64,000 nucleotides of DNA from Apostichopus japonicus (taxonomy: Eukaryota > Echinodermata > Holothuroidea > Aspidochirotida > Stichopodidae). Location of the stretch: positions 26,359,668 through 26,423,667 of the forward strand of contig NC_092569.1 of the NCBI RefSeq assembly GCF_037975245.1, read 5' to 3'. Positions 35,851-47,800 of this stretch are shown piece after piece (position 1 is the stretch's first letter; every line of letters starts with the position of its first letter). The notes below the pieces were generated by a model, which ran no database searches, was not told the DNA's origin, and saw only the letters and a list, made by a program, of their open reading frames with translations. Both the position numbers and the translations under genes were made by a program.

Positions 35851-38800
35851 CTGTGAATTAAACAAATAAAGATATTCCCTTAAACTAAAATCCATCACAA
35901 TTAAGGGACCTATCACAATATAGACACATTAAACAATTAGTAAATATGATTGGATATACTGTATGTTGCATCTGTAGAGTGATATCTCTAAGTGTTTCAC
36001 TACACAACAGGACATTGATGCTTAATCTCTGTGACAGTCTTCATCACATATCACACTTGTATTGGAGTTATGTTATATCTCAGCATGTCATTATGCTAAT
36101 TTTATGAGCTGTCGGTAATGATGCTTGGATTATGTGATGTCTTAGCATAACACTGTCAGTAATTATGCTTATTTTATGAGCTGTCGGTAATGATGCTTGG
36201 ATTATGTGATGTCTTAGCAAACACTGTCAGTAATTATGCTTATTTTATGAGCTGTCAGTAATGATGCTTGGTTTATGTGATGTCTTAGCATTTCACTGAC
36301 ATTATGCTTGGTTTATGTGATGTCTCAGCATATCACTGTCTGTCGTTATGCTTTGCTTATGTGATGTCTTAGCATATCACTGTCTGTCATTATGCTTGGT
36401 TTATGTGATGTCTCAGCATATCACTGTCTGTCGTTATGCTTTGCTTATGTGATGTCTTAGCATATCACTGTCATTCACTATGCTTGGTTTATGTGATGTC
36501 TTAGCATATCACTGTCTGTCATTATGCTTGGTGCATGTGATATCTTAGCATATCACTGTCTGTCATTATGTTTGGTTTATGTGATGTCTAAGCATATCAC
36601 TGTCTTTCGTTATGCTTTGTTTCTGTGATGTCTTAGCATATCACTGTCAGTAATTATGCTAATTTCATGAGCTGTCCGTAATGATGCTTGGATTATGTGA
36701 TGTCTTAGCATAACACTGTCAGTAATTATGCTAATTTTATGAGCTGTCGGTAATGATGCTTGGATTATGTGATGTCTTAGCATAACACTGTCAGTAATTA
36801 TGCTTATTTTATGAGCTGTCGGTAATGATGCTTGGTTTATGTGATGTCTTAGCATTTCACTGACATTATGCTTGGTTTAAGTTATGTCTCAGCATATCAC
36901 TGTCTGTCGTTATGCTTTGCTTATGTGATGTCTTAGCATATCACTGTCTGTCCTTATGCTTGGTTTATGTGTTGTCTTATCATATCACTGTCTGTCGTTA
37001 TGTTTCGTTTATGTGATGTATTAACATATCAGTGTCAGTCGTTATGCTTGGTTTGTGTGATGTCTTAGCATATCACTGTCTGTCGTTATGCTTTGCTTAT
37101 GTGATGTCTTAGCATATCACTGTCTGACATTATGCTTGGTTTATGTGATGTCTCAGCATATCACTGTCTGTCGTTATGCTTTACTTATGTGATGTCTTAG
37201 CATATCACTGTCTGACATTATGCTTGGTTTATGTGATGTCTCAGCATATCTCTGTCTGTCGTTATGCTTTGCTTATGTGATGTCTTAGCATATCACTGTC
37301 TGTCATTATGCTTGGTTTATGTGATGTCTTAGCATATCACTGTCAGTCGTTATGCTTGGTTTATGTGATGTCTTAGCATATCACTGTCAGTCATTATGCT
37401 TTGTTTCTGTGATGTCTTAGCATATCACTGTCGTTCACTATGCTTGGTTTATGTGATGTATTAGCATATCACTGTCAGTCGTTATGCTTGGTTTGTGTGA
37501 TGTCTTAGCATATCTCTGTAAGTCATTATGCTATGTTTATGTGATGTCTTAGCATATCACTGTCAGTCATTATGCTTTGTTTATGTGATGTCTTAGCATA
37601 TCTCTGTCTGTCATTATGCTTTGTTTCTGTGATGTCTTAGCATATCTCTGTCTGTCATTATGCCTGGTTTATGTGATGTCTTAGCATATCACTGTCAGTC
37701 ATTATGCTTTGTTTCTGTGATGTCTTAGCATATAAGTGTAGTCCTTGTATGTGATCTATGTGATATATCACAGCTCGTTACAACAATAAACTTAATAGTT
37801 TTGTTTTAACTCTAATTCTATATTTAAACATTTTAATTAACCCAGGAACCATAGTGTAAGTTAATCCAATAACTGTTTATCCTGCTTCTTAGGACTAGTA
37901 TAGACCAGCCAAGATCTATTACCTTATACTAATCACATTTTAATTGTTACAATGATAGCAAATGATTCTCACTCAAGTATCTGCATTTGTATGCCTTGTT
38001 TATGTAGCAATGTAACAGGAAGGCATATTCTCAGGCAAATATAGTGTTGACTTTGTGGACACCCACTCTGGAGTGAAGATAGCAGCAGTCATGATCTGGG
38101 TTAATCCAATATCTGTTCAAGGTTTGCTCCTACAAACTAAGACGGCAGTTAATAGGATCATAGCTGATTGATGCATTAGCTGAAATTGAAACGACCAACC
38201 CAGCTCTCACCCTTTTTAATTTCAAACAGCTAATGATGCCGCTGTTAAAACAAGTTTCCCCCAAAAGTGTCATATTTAAAAAAATGGTCACAAATGGAAC
38301 AAGTAGCCTACAATAGAGTAATGAATTGAAATTGTAGACTTCACGGCATGGTTCAGACACGGAAATGGATTCCTTTCACCTATAATAAGGCTAAAATTGC
38401 GTAACAAAGAAACATATAGACGCTTACCACAGAACTGGACAATTTACATATGTAGCAACACAAATTTTATTGAAAACCAAATGAAAATATAATCCGTACA
38501 TTCCATAGCGGTGATAGCAGGATATTTTCATCCATATGATAACGTATATAACCATTTGCAACCATCCCCATCCATCAAGTAACATACCCTGCCTCTCCAC
38601 CCTCCCATTGCTACAATAACTGAAAAAAAGTTGCTATAAAAAATGTATAAAACCTTAAAACTGTTAATGTATTGTGACCTGTGTAAAATTCTTACCACAG
38701 CTATATATTAAAGTTGCATGCCAATGAACTTCCCTGGTAATCTAGGTCCAGGGGTGACTACTTGGGTTGCTTAAAACAATGAAGGTCATGCAGCTGGCTG

Positions 38801-41800
38801 CCCTAAAGAATGAACATAACACAACCAAAATATACTTACCGAGTATATTATGAAACAAACAGAACATGACAATTAATAGTACAGTGAACTTGTATACAAC
38901 GAACACAGAGAGAAACCTATAGTTTGGACAAACCTGCAGTTCCACTAAAAGTTCCCAGTTTAGACAGTTTGTAATTGTCACTTTCATCGTTGATCCGGAA
39001 CAAGTCAAACTTTGCGTAGTATGCAGCTCCATGTTTGTTCACCATATCGATCCGCAGTTGATAGTCACCTTGATTGGTGAGGTTATACAACTTATCATTA
39101 CCCAACCAAAACTCATGGTCCAGCTCACCAAAGCCTTCTTTATAGCTGGTCCAGTTATGATAGAAGTCAACAGAACCATCAACACGACGTTGGAACACCT
39201 GTATGATGTAAAAACAAAAAGAATAATTTTCATAATAATAAAGAATACATTTATTTCAATAACATTTTCACTGAGAAGCGGACTGTATTCCTTCTATTAC
39301 ATAAGCAAAGGATGACCTCTGAATGAAGCAGTGATTGACAATGTTCCAAACTGAAGTCCTACATTCTCACCTGTAATTTACCCTTCTAGTATGGGATTCC
39401 CACATAGTATCTACAGACTGGTTATTATCCGAAACAGTAATCGACAACCTTTGAGGCCCACATGCCAGGATCATCCATGAGGATTGAGCCAGCACCCACC
39501 AAACCCCAATCCCCCCCTCAGAATGGATGCTCAGAAATCTATGTGTAGTTCCCCCCTCAGCTCTGGTTTGAAATGTCCATTACCTCATTTCCCCTTTGAT
39601 GATTACTTCAATAAATCTAAAATGACCTCATTATCTGAGAGAAAGAGCTTACTATTGTGACAGGCAGATTAATTTTGTAATAAAACTCTATATCAAGTGA
39701 ACAACTCTGACATTCTCCAATTTATAGATAGTGTAATTAAACACTGTAATAACCACAAGTGGACTGGAACGGTAGGTACAAAATTAATAAAGAAAATTCA
39801 GTTTCAAAGGAAGATGCAAAGACCAATGGGAAGAATATCAATGTATTGCTACCATCTGCATGGTTTCATTGGAGTAATCTTAAGTTGATTGAGTTGGAAC
39901 TTGTTTCTAGTTCCAGAGGACACTAAAAGGTTGATTTGTTCCTGACAAATTCACTGCCATTGCAATGTATATGTAGGAACAGAAGCCATCACCCTTGCGT
40001 CACAAACTACTTCCATACCACAGTGATTCTGCTGACCAGTGTGAAATCGTAAGTACACATATACAACATATCGTATATACTGTAGGATGTCATACTAGAC
40101 TTACCGTCCATCCTCCTCCGTCCGTCATATTATACATACAATATATCGTCTATACTATAGGATGTCATACTAGACTTACCGTCCATACTCCTCCATCAGT
40201 CATATTATACATATACAATATATCGTCTATACTATAGGATGTCATACTAGACTTACCGTCCATCCTTCTTCAGTCATATTATACATTACAATATATCGTC
40301 TATACTATAGGATGTCATACTGGACTCACCGTCCATCCTTCTCCATCAGTCATATTATACATATACTGTACAATATATCGTCTATACTATAGGATGTCAT
40401 ACTAGACTCACCGTCCATCCTCCTCCTTCAGTCATATTATACATATACAATATATAGTATATACTATAGGATGTCATACTAGACTCACCGTCCATCCTTC
40501 TCCATCAGTAATATTATACATATACAAGGCGCGTATCCAGGGGGTGTTGGGGGCGCGCCCCCCTGGTAAGAAAAAGAGGAGAGAAAAAGAGAAGGAAGAA
40601 AAAAGGGAAAAAAGAGGGGGGAAAGAGGAGGAAGGAGGGGAAGGAAGGGAAAAGAAAAAGAAGAAAGAGAGAAAACGGAGAAAAGGAGGGAGTAGAAGAT
40701 AAACGCCAAGACACCGGGAAGAGAAAGAGGAACAGTCATAATTACAGCTCTGATCCCTATTATATACACAGGGTAGCCAGTGACGGATCGAGGATTTCGG
40801 AAGGGGAGTGCGCCTCAGCTTACCCATACACCGACAACTGCATTTTTGACGTTTCCATTTTTCCTCTCTCACTAATGTATACATATATATATACTATATA
40901 TAGTATATCATGACGCGTGTGTGTGTATGGACGCCTTAAACAATTGTAAAATTGTGCTATTAAACCAACTGTGGCTGGTCTTGAACTCGACCGAGTCGTT
41001 GGGGAACATGCCTTCGGTATTAGCCCAGGATCTATATTCGAACTGCACTAGACATATGTCTTTCGATGCAACACTGTCATGCAGAGTTAAAATGTTATAC
41101 AACGCGAACTGAATGTTAATTGTTACCCACCCCTAGTACCGTAACTCATACAATGAATCTAAAAATAAATTCCGCATGCGATTTGAGAATTGAGCACATT
41201 TCCTGTGAATATCATGTAGTGGATCCAAAGGCATATCATTGCCGGCGGGAGGGGGGGGGGGACGCACCCATCACTTCCTGAGATTGTTCCCATCTGTATG
41301 AAAACGCGCGCCCCACCACCCTACGCCCACCCCTCTAATCGCTTCCCGATGAGTTACAAAACCAGACCCATCGTATACAAAAGTCTACTTGGATTTTTTC
41401 TGCAGACGCCCATGCATTTCCCCAAACTAAATTTCTAAGCCACAAGATCTAAAACTTAAGGAGGTATGGGAGCATCATTGGGTCTGGGAAATGTTGTTTT
41501 CGACGATCTGGGAGGAGTATTTGCCCAAAATTTCTTGTGCGCTACGCGCGAACCCATGGTCGCGCTCCGCTTAGATAGTATCAGAGAACAGATACGCCTC
41601 CCCACCATTATCCAAGACTGTGATGCGCCCATGCACCAATATGTTAACTGTGTCTGAATTTTCGAAATTTCATGACAAACATTCCTATCCATGGAGGTTT
41701 TACTGCATTGGCTGTCCATAGATGAAATTTTGTGCAGCATTATTGGTATGTTTTTAAGTGAATTGATTTCACAAGAAGTGTGAATTTTCAAATTCTGACG

Positions 41801-44800
41801 AATAATGGGCTTAAAACCTCGAAAAGTGGGGCGGACGGGTATTGTGGGCCGCGACGTAGAATCACCTACAAAAGCAATGATCCACAGGAGATGCGATAAA
41901 GTCGAACATGATGTGTGACTGGTGACAATCTTCGAAAAGGTTACAGATGGAGAGAAAAAATATTGGGAAAAAACTTGATTACTCAGGCAATAGTGAACAT
42001 CTAGTTGGTCATTTTCAAGCACGAGATGGGCCATTTCCGGTGATCTGGGGGGTGTCAAAACCAGAAATTTTCTTGTGCGCCAACCGATGGTGGCGCTCCG
42101 CTTAGATAGTAATTCGCGTCCCCCCCCCCCAGGTTAGAAAATCCTGGATACGCCCCTGTATACAATACATCGTCTATACTATAGGATGCCATACTAGACT
42201 TACCGTCCATCCTTATACGTCAGTCATGTCATGCATATACAATATATCGTTTATACTATAGGATGTAATACTAGACTCACCGTCCATCCTCCTCCGTCAG
42301 TCATATTATACACATACAATATATCGTCTATACTATAGGATGTAATACTAGACTCACCGTCCATCCTCCTCCGTCAGTCATATTATACATATACAATATA
42401 TCGTCTATACTAAAGGATGTCATACTAGACTTACCGTCCATCCTCCTCCGTCAGTCATATTATACATATACAATATATCGTCTATACTATAGGATGTCAT
42501 ACTAGACTGACCGTCCATCCTCCTCCGTCAGTCATATTATACATATACAATATATCGTCTATACTAAAGGATGTCATACTAGACTTACCGTCCATCCTCC
42601 TCCGTCAGTCATATTACAGAAGACTTCAAAGGGTGGTTCATTCCAGTTAGTTGGTTTGATGATGTATGTGCTAGTTTTATTACAACCAGCATTGAACCAA
42701 TCCAGGCAATTGGTCATCTGACAATTATGACAAAAATGAAACATAGAAAGTATCGAGATAACTTAATGATCACATACAAAGGTCCCTGTCATGTAGCAAA
42801 TTTACATAAATTTGTTTTATGGTACTATCAGCCCAGCCAGGAATAGAAACTCCCTGTGGTGATTGAACCCATTCAGCTCAATTTATCTCAAAACATTATT
42901 AAATAATTTTCACAATGAAATAATTTATTTTAGTGTTCACAATTGTGCAACAGTCTTGCAGGCTCCGATTTCGTCTCTAATTAAATAAATTTGGTTCCTG
43001 CTATCCATCTTCATACTTGTATTATGTACACTAATTTGACTATATTATTTACAGAGCAATTTGCTTTGTGATACGTACCAGCTAAATTATTACCTGCAAT
43101 CAGTAAGACGATTATGACAACAGAGAATAATTTATAAGATATCACATCGCAATATATGTTATTCAAAATAGGCAATTCGCTACACAAGTGTAGCCATGTA
43201 TAGCAGTGTTTGCACACAGGAATAATAAATTCATGAGAGAAAGTTCAGAGCATTCAATACTGAGCTATGTACAAAAAATGTGAACACTAATTTCATAGAA
43301 AGAACAATGACAATATGTTGAGCATGGACGAGAACCAGGACGACGACAATTGTCATTTCACTGTACGCTTAAAATTAAATGTGCATTTAACCAGATCCTT
43401 GGAGTATGAGATTGTTCCATGGTTTACAAGTTTGACAATTATTTATACTTTTATTAGAGTTTTAAAATAGCTAACGAAAACCTACATGCTGAATGAGGAA
43501 GGACAATTATGTCACATGGGAAGGTGGAAGTACCTCATCCTATAATGTACACTCCATGAACAGACATTTTGTTTGGGGTAATTCGGGCAATAAGGAAACA
43601 TTTATGCCTGGATACTTTGTGTCGAATTCATTGCAAATCTCTGACGACTCTAAGCTATTACAAACCGAATGTTCTTATTGTTCCTACTGATAGTGTTAAT
43701 GTTGCAAAGATTCATGAAATGTACTTTAAATGCAAATCACAACATCAAACCTTCTCTCCTAAAAAGAGTAACAATTAACATCATAACCAAATAGTCTCAT
43801 GGGTACCATTACCTTTTGGATGACAATGAGGAAAAATATCCCAATTTCAGGTTATTACTGCAGTATTCCAAGCTTATTTCGTTGCTATAGAACTGTAAGA
43901 TCTCTATTCAACACTGGAAGTGATAATTTACAGCCAACATACAGTATTGTACAGCAAAGCAATATCGTAATTGCTCAGATCATCATCAAAAGTCTAATCT
44001 AAATTGCTCCCCAAAACATAATATTCTCTAATTCGAAACTGTATGTACTGTAATTAAGTATGTAATTTTCACCTCAATAGAAGGATCACGAGGACAATCA
44101 CCACCAGTAGTGGTTTGCTTTGGGGTGGTCTCCACTGATTCGCTGGCTATCGTTAGGTTAAAACAAGAAAACAAAAAGAAAATATCTAATTTTGCTAAGT
44201 CTTGACATCAGGTACAATAATTTAGTGATACAGTCATGCTTTACTATCTAGGTGTGCTCAAATTTGAAGTACTTCAGACAGATATTTTTAGAGATCAATT
44301 CCGATAAATACATACATCCACGTCAAGAGTAAGGCAACAGTGATATTGCTTGTCCATGCATACCAAAAGTCTACATGTATGTATGCCTCATGGTTTGTCT
44401 ACCGTGCCAGCCTATTGACAAATTCGGTACTGATTTAGAATCCGTACCAATCGACCCTACTTCCTAACCCTATTCCCTACTTCCTTACCCTACTCCCTAA
44501 CCCCTAACCATATTCCCTACTTCCTAACCCTTATTCTTAACCCCTAACCCTACCCCTTAACCCTACTTTCTAACCCCTAACCTTATTCTGCCGATTCAAA
44601 GTAAACGTTCCCATTCATATGGTGCGGATTCTAAAGTTAGGCCACAAATTCTACCAACAATTCCAAGTATGAACTATGATGGTATAATACGGTAAACTAG
44701 GGATGGTTAAGGCATTAACTGTTCTTTGCCAGCTTTGATGAAGCTCTCGCTGATTTTGCTATCCTGCAGCTATGTGAGTTTCATTGATGGTTTGACCGCA

Positions 44801-47800
44801 TTCCCCAAAAAATAAAGAGAATTATACTTGGAAAGGTCGGGACAATCTAACTGCTCGAAACAAGGAAAATGTTCCCTTACTTACGGCATGTGTTGAAGTT
44901 TTCGCCGTGGTTGCCCTGAACAGTTGTATCTTCAGACACTTTTGTGGGGAAAGTGTCTGAAGATACAAAACTGATGTTTACTCGATCACATGGCAATTTT
45001 GGCGGTTTCGGCTTTGTAGATCATAATTGGGATTGAAAAAGTGGTTACAATTTGACAACGCGGACAGCGACTACAGTGTTTATCACTGCAACTACATATG
45101 TATAACCATGGAGCTATAGTAGCTCCGTGGTATAACCATGGAGCCATTTATAGCTCCATGGTATATATACCATTAACTCCCTGTGTCCCTTAAGTCGTCT
45201 TCTGTGTTATAACACAGTAGGCGACTTAAGGGACACAGGGAGTTAATTACCGTACACCAACAAAACAAGAGGCCAATCTACTGTCTTTGTGTGAAGTTAG
45301 GGTGGTATGGTAATTACACTGAACCGGCCAATTAATGCATAGCTCTGTATCTATAATATTATAGGTCTAACAATACAGGCTAAACCATATATTTTACAAT
45401 TTGGCAATGGTCGCAAAGAAAGAAGCTCAGGTGTACTTGTAAGCATGAATCCTTCCTTCTTCCCTTGCATACCTAACATCTACATTTACTGTACCTTCCC
45501 TGACTGTCGAGCCAGATGCATCACCACTAGTAGTTTGCATTGGTGTGGTGTCCACAGGTTTGCTTGAGTACAGATTGGTAGCTATCAGTAGGTCAAAATA
45601 AATGTGACAGGAAATATATATTGATTTAGAGCTTTAAAAACTGTTAATGGAAAGGTGAAAGAGCAGGTTTGTGGCCTGTTGCCGGGATAATGACATGAAA
45701 GTATATCTACATACCAGTACAGACATTGAACAGTTTTAACCAATGCAAAGTTATAAATGGAGAAATTAGTTTGAATGACACAAGTGACCTAACTTAATTT
45801 AACGAGGACGTGTTCACTCATCATTACATGTAGTTTAAATATACAGGGGTCAGTTGCAAGACAATATGATTCTTAACAACTATTGAAAATTAGTTCATAA
45901 CAGCTGAGTTGAGTCAAGTCACGTACGTCAGTCCGTCGGGTCCACTGATCTGTACACTAACACTAACTAGTGTACAGATCAGTGGTCGGGTCACGTCGGT
46001 CAGTGTGGTCATTGTAGGTCAGTCGGGTCACTTCGGTTAGTCGGGGCAGTAAGCAGCTAGCTTAAAGGATGGCTTTAGGTACAGAATTAGTTTTGATGTG
46101 TTGTAGACCATCTAAACATGTGTATTTCTATCAGTCAAGGTTGTATTCCTATTGCACAGTGGTAATCATCTGAGTCTCATCAATTTAAGTGCCTGGACTT
46201 TGTAGTTTAACATGCAGAGACCATGGTTAAGTGAATGTTGTGATGCAATACAAAACGTGATAAAACACACGGACAATGTTGTGGCCTCAAATGATATGAA
46301 GAATGACTTATAGGTGTTAGATGTTTGTCAAGGCAAAAATGTGATCTAATAATGTCAACCAAGGATGCCTTGTTTTTTATATGAGGCTAAAGAACATGTT
46401 TTTGTCTATTAATAGAGTGTAAATAAAAAAATGGCTTAAGAGAATAACATTTAGGCCAGCCTTGCGTGCATATAGGCTACATCTACATTTACTGTACCTT
46501 CCCTGACAGTCGAGCCAGTTGTTTCACTGCTAGTAGTTTGCTTTGGGGTGGTCTCCACAGGTTTGCTTGAGTACAGATTGGTAGCTATCGGTATAAAAAT
46601 AAATGTGAAATGAAATAAAATACTGATTTGGAGCTTTAAAAATTGTTATTGGAAAGGTTTGAAAGAGCAGGTTTACGTGTATATACACCAGTACAGACAT
46701 TGAACAGTTTTAACCAATTATGCAAAGTTATACATGGAGAAATTAGTTTGAATGACACAAGTGACCTAACTTAATGATCGAGGACGTCTTCACTCATTGT
46801 TTCATGTACAGTTTAAATAAGCAGGGTCAGTTCAAGGACTATATGGTTCTTTACCAATACTGAAGATTAGGTCATAACAGTGGAGTTGGGTCGGGTCACG
46901 TCGGTCAGTGGGGTCACTGTCAGTCAGTCAGGTCACTTCGTTCAGTCGTGGCAGCTAGCTTAAAATGATGGCTTTAGGTACAGATCTAATTGTGATATGT
47001 TGTAGACCATTTAAACATGTATATTTCTATCAGTCCAAGTTGTATTTCAATTGCACAGTGGCAATCATCTGAGTGTCATTAATTTAAGTGCCTGGACTAT
47101 GTAGTCTAACATGCAGAGACCATTGTTAAGTCAGCTCATGTTGTGATGCAATACAATAAACATAATAAAATACACGTACAATGTTGTGGCCTCAAATAAT
47201 ATATACAGTAACTAACAAGGAGTATATATGTTGGTAAAGGCAAAGAAAGATGGTGTTTAATAAAGTCAACCAAGGATACAATGTTGTTCAATATGAAGTC
47301 AAAGAACATGTTTTGGTCCAAAATATTAACATGTTAGCCAGCACTGAGGAAGCAATATCATCATCAATTAGCTTTAACTGTGTATTCCATAGCATTTGAA
47401 GCGTACCAATATCTTATATTGCCAACCACCTTGAAAATCGGAATAGCCAAAGCAACACCACAGTAGGCCTACTAGTCTAAAACTCTTTCCTTTTTCTAGA
47501 ACATTTCAAGATTAAAGGTCTGTTCATAGTAATCATTTCACTGACCCAACAGTCTTTCGTAGTTTGTGATATTTACCTTACATCATTATGATGTAACGTC
47601 GTCACAACAAACAGTTACTTTTCATACTCTGTTACGCACAACTTCAAAACTTCTATTTGACATCAACTTAAACTTATATAATAACCGACATTACCTTGCT
47701 CTTCGTTTGATTCGGAAGTCCCGTATTGACGGTTCGTGCATTTAAAGTGCCCCCGAACTCGAGAATCGTCAGCTGTTTAGATGAAACAAAACCAAAACTG

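Larger units (their letters stand above)
45435..47340 (-). repeat. ~1-kb tandem segmental duplication carrying linker exons 3 and 4
   Basis: 45475-46440 and 46480-47340 align through exon and intron: GGAGCTTTAAAAA, GTACAGACATTGAACAGTTTT, GTGACCTAACTTAAT, GTTGTGATGCAATACAA and CAATGTTGTGGCCTCAAAT recur in order. A 44-bp hairpin (45942-45985) is in the first copy only. Confidence 0.88.

Noticed and set aside
36040-37740. CRISPR array
   Set aside because: Units are directly adjacent without unique spacers, and the context is a eukaryotic intron.
40474-40884. Pro/Ser/Phe-rich minus-strand frames
   Set aside because: They arise from a purine-rich tract inside a DNA element; low complexity.
41456-42058. 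200-codon open frame on the minus strand
   Set aside because: It lies entirely within the element at 40528-42158, has no recognisable domain, and includes parts of that element's own repeats. Probably chance.
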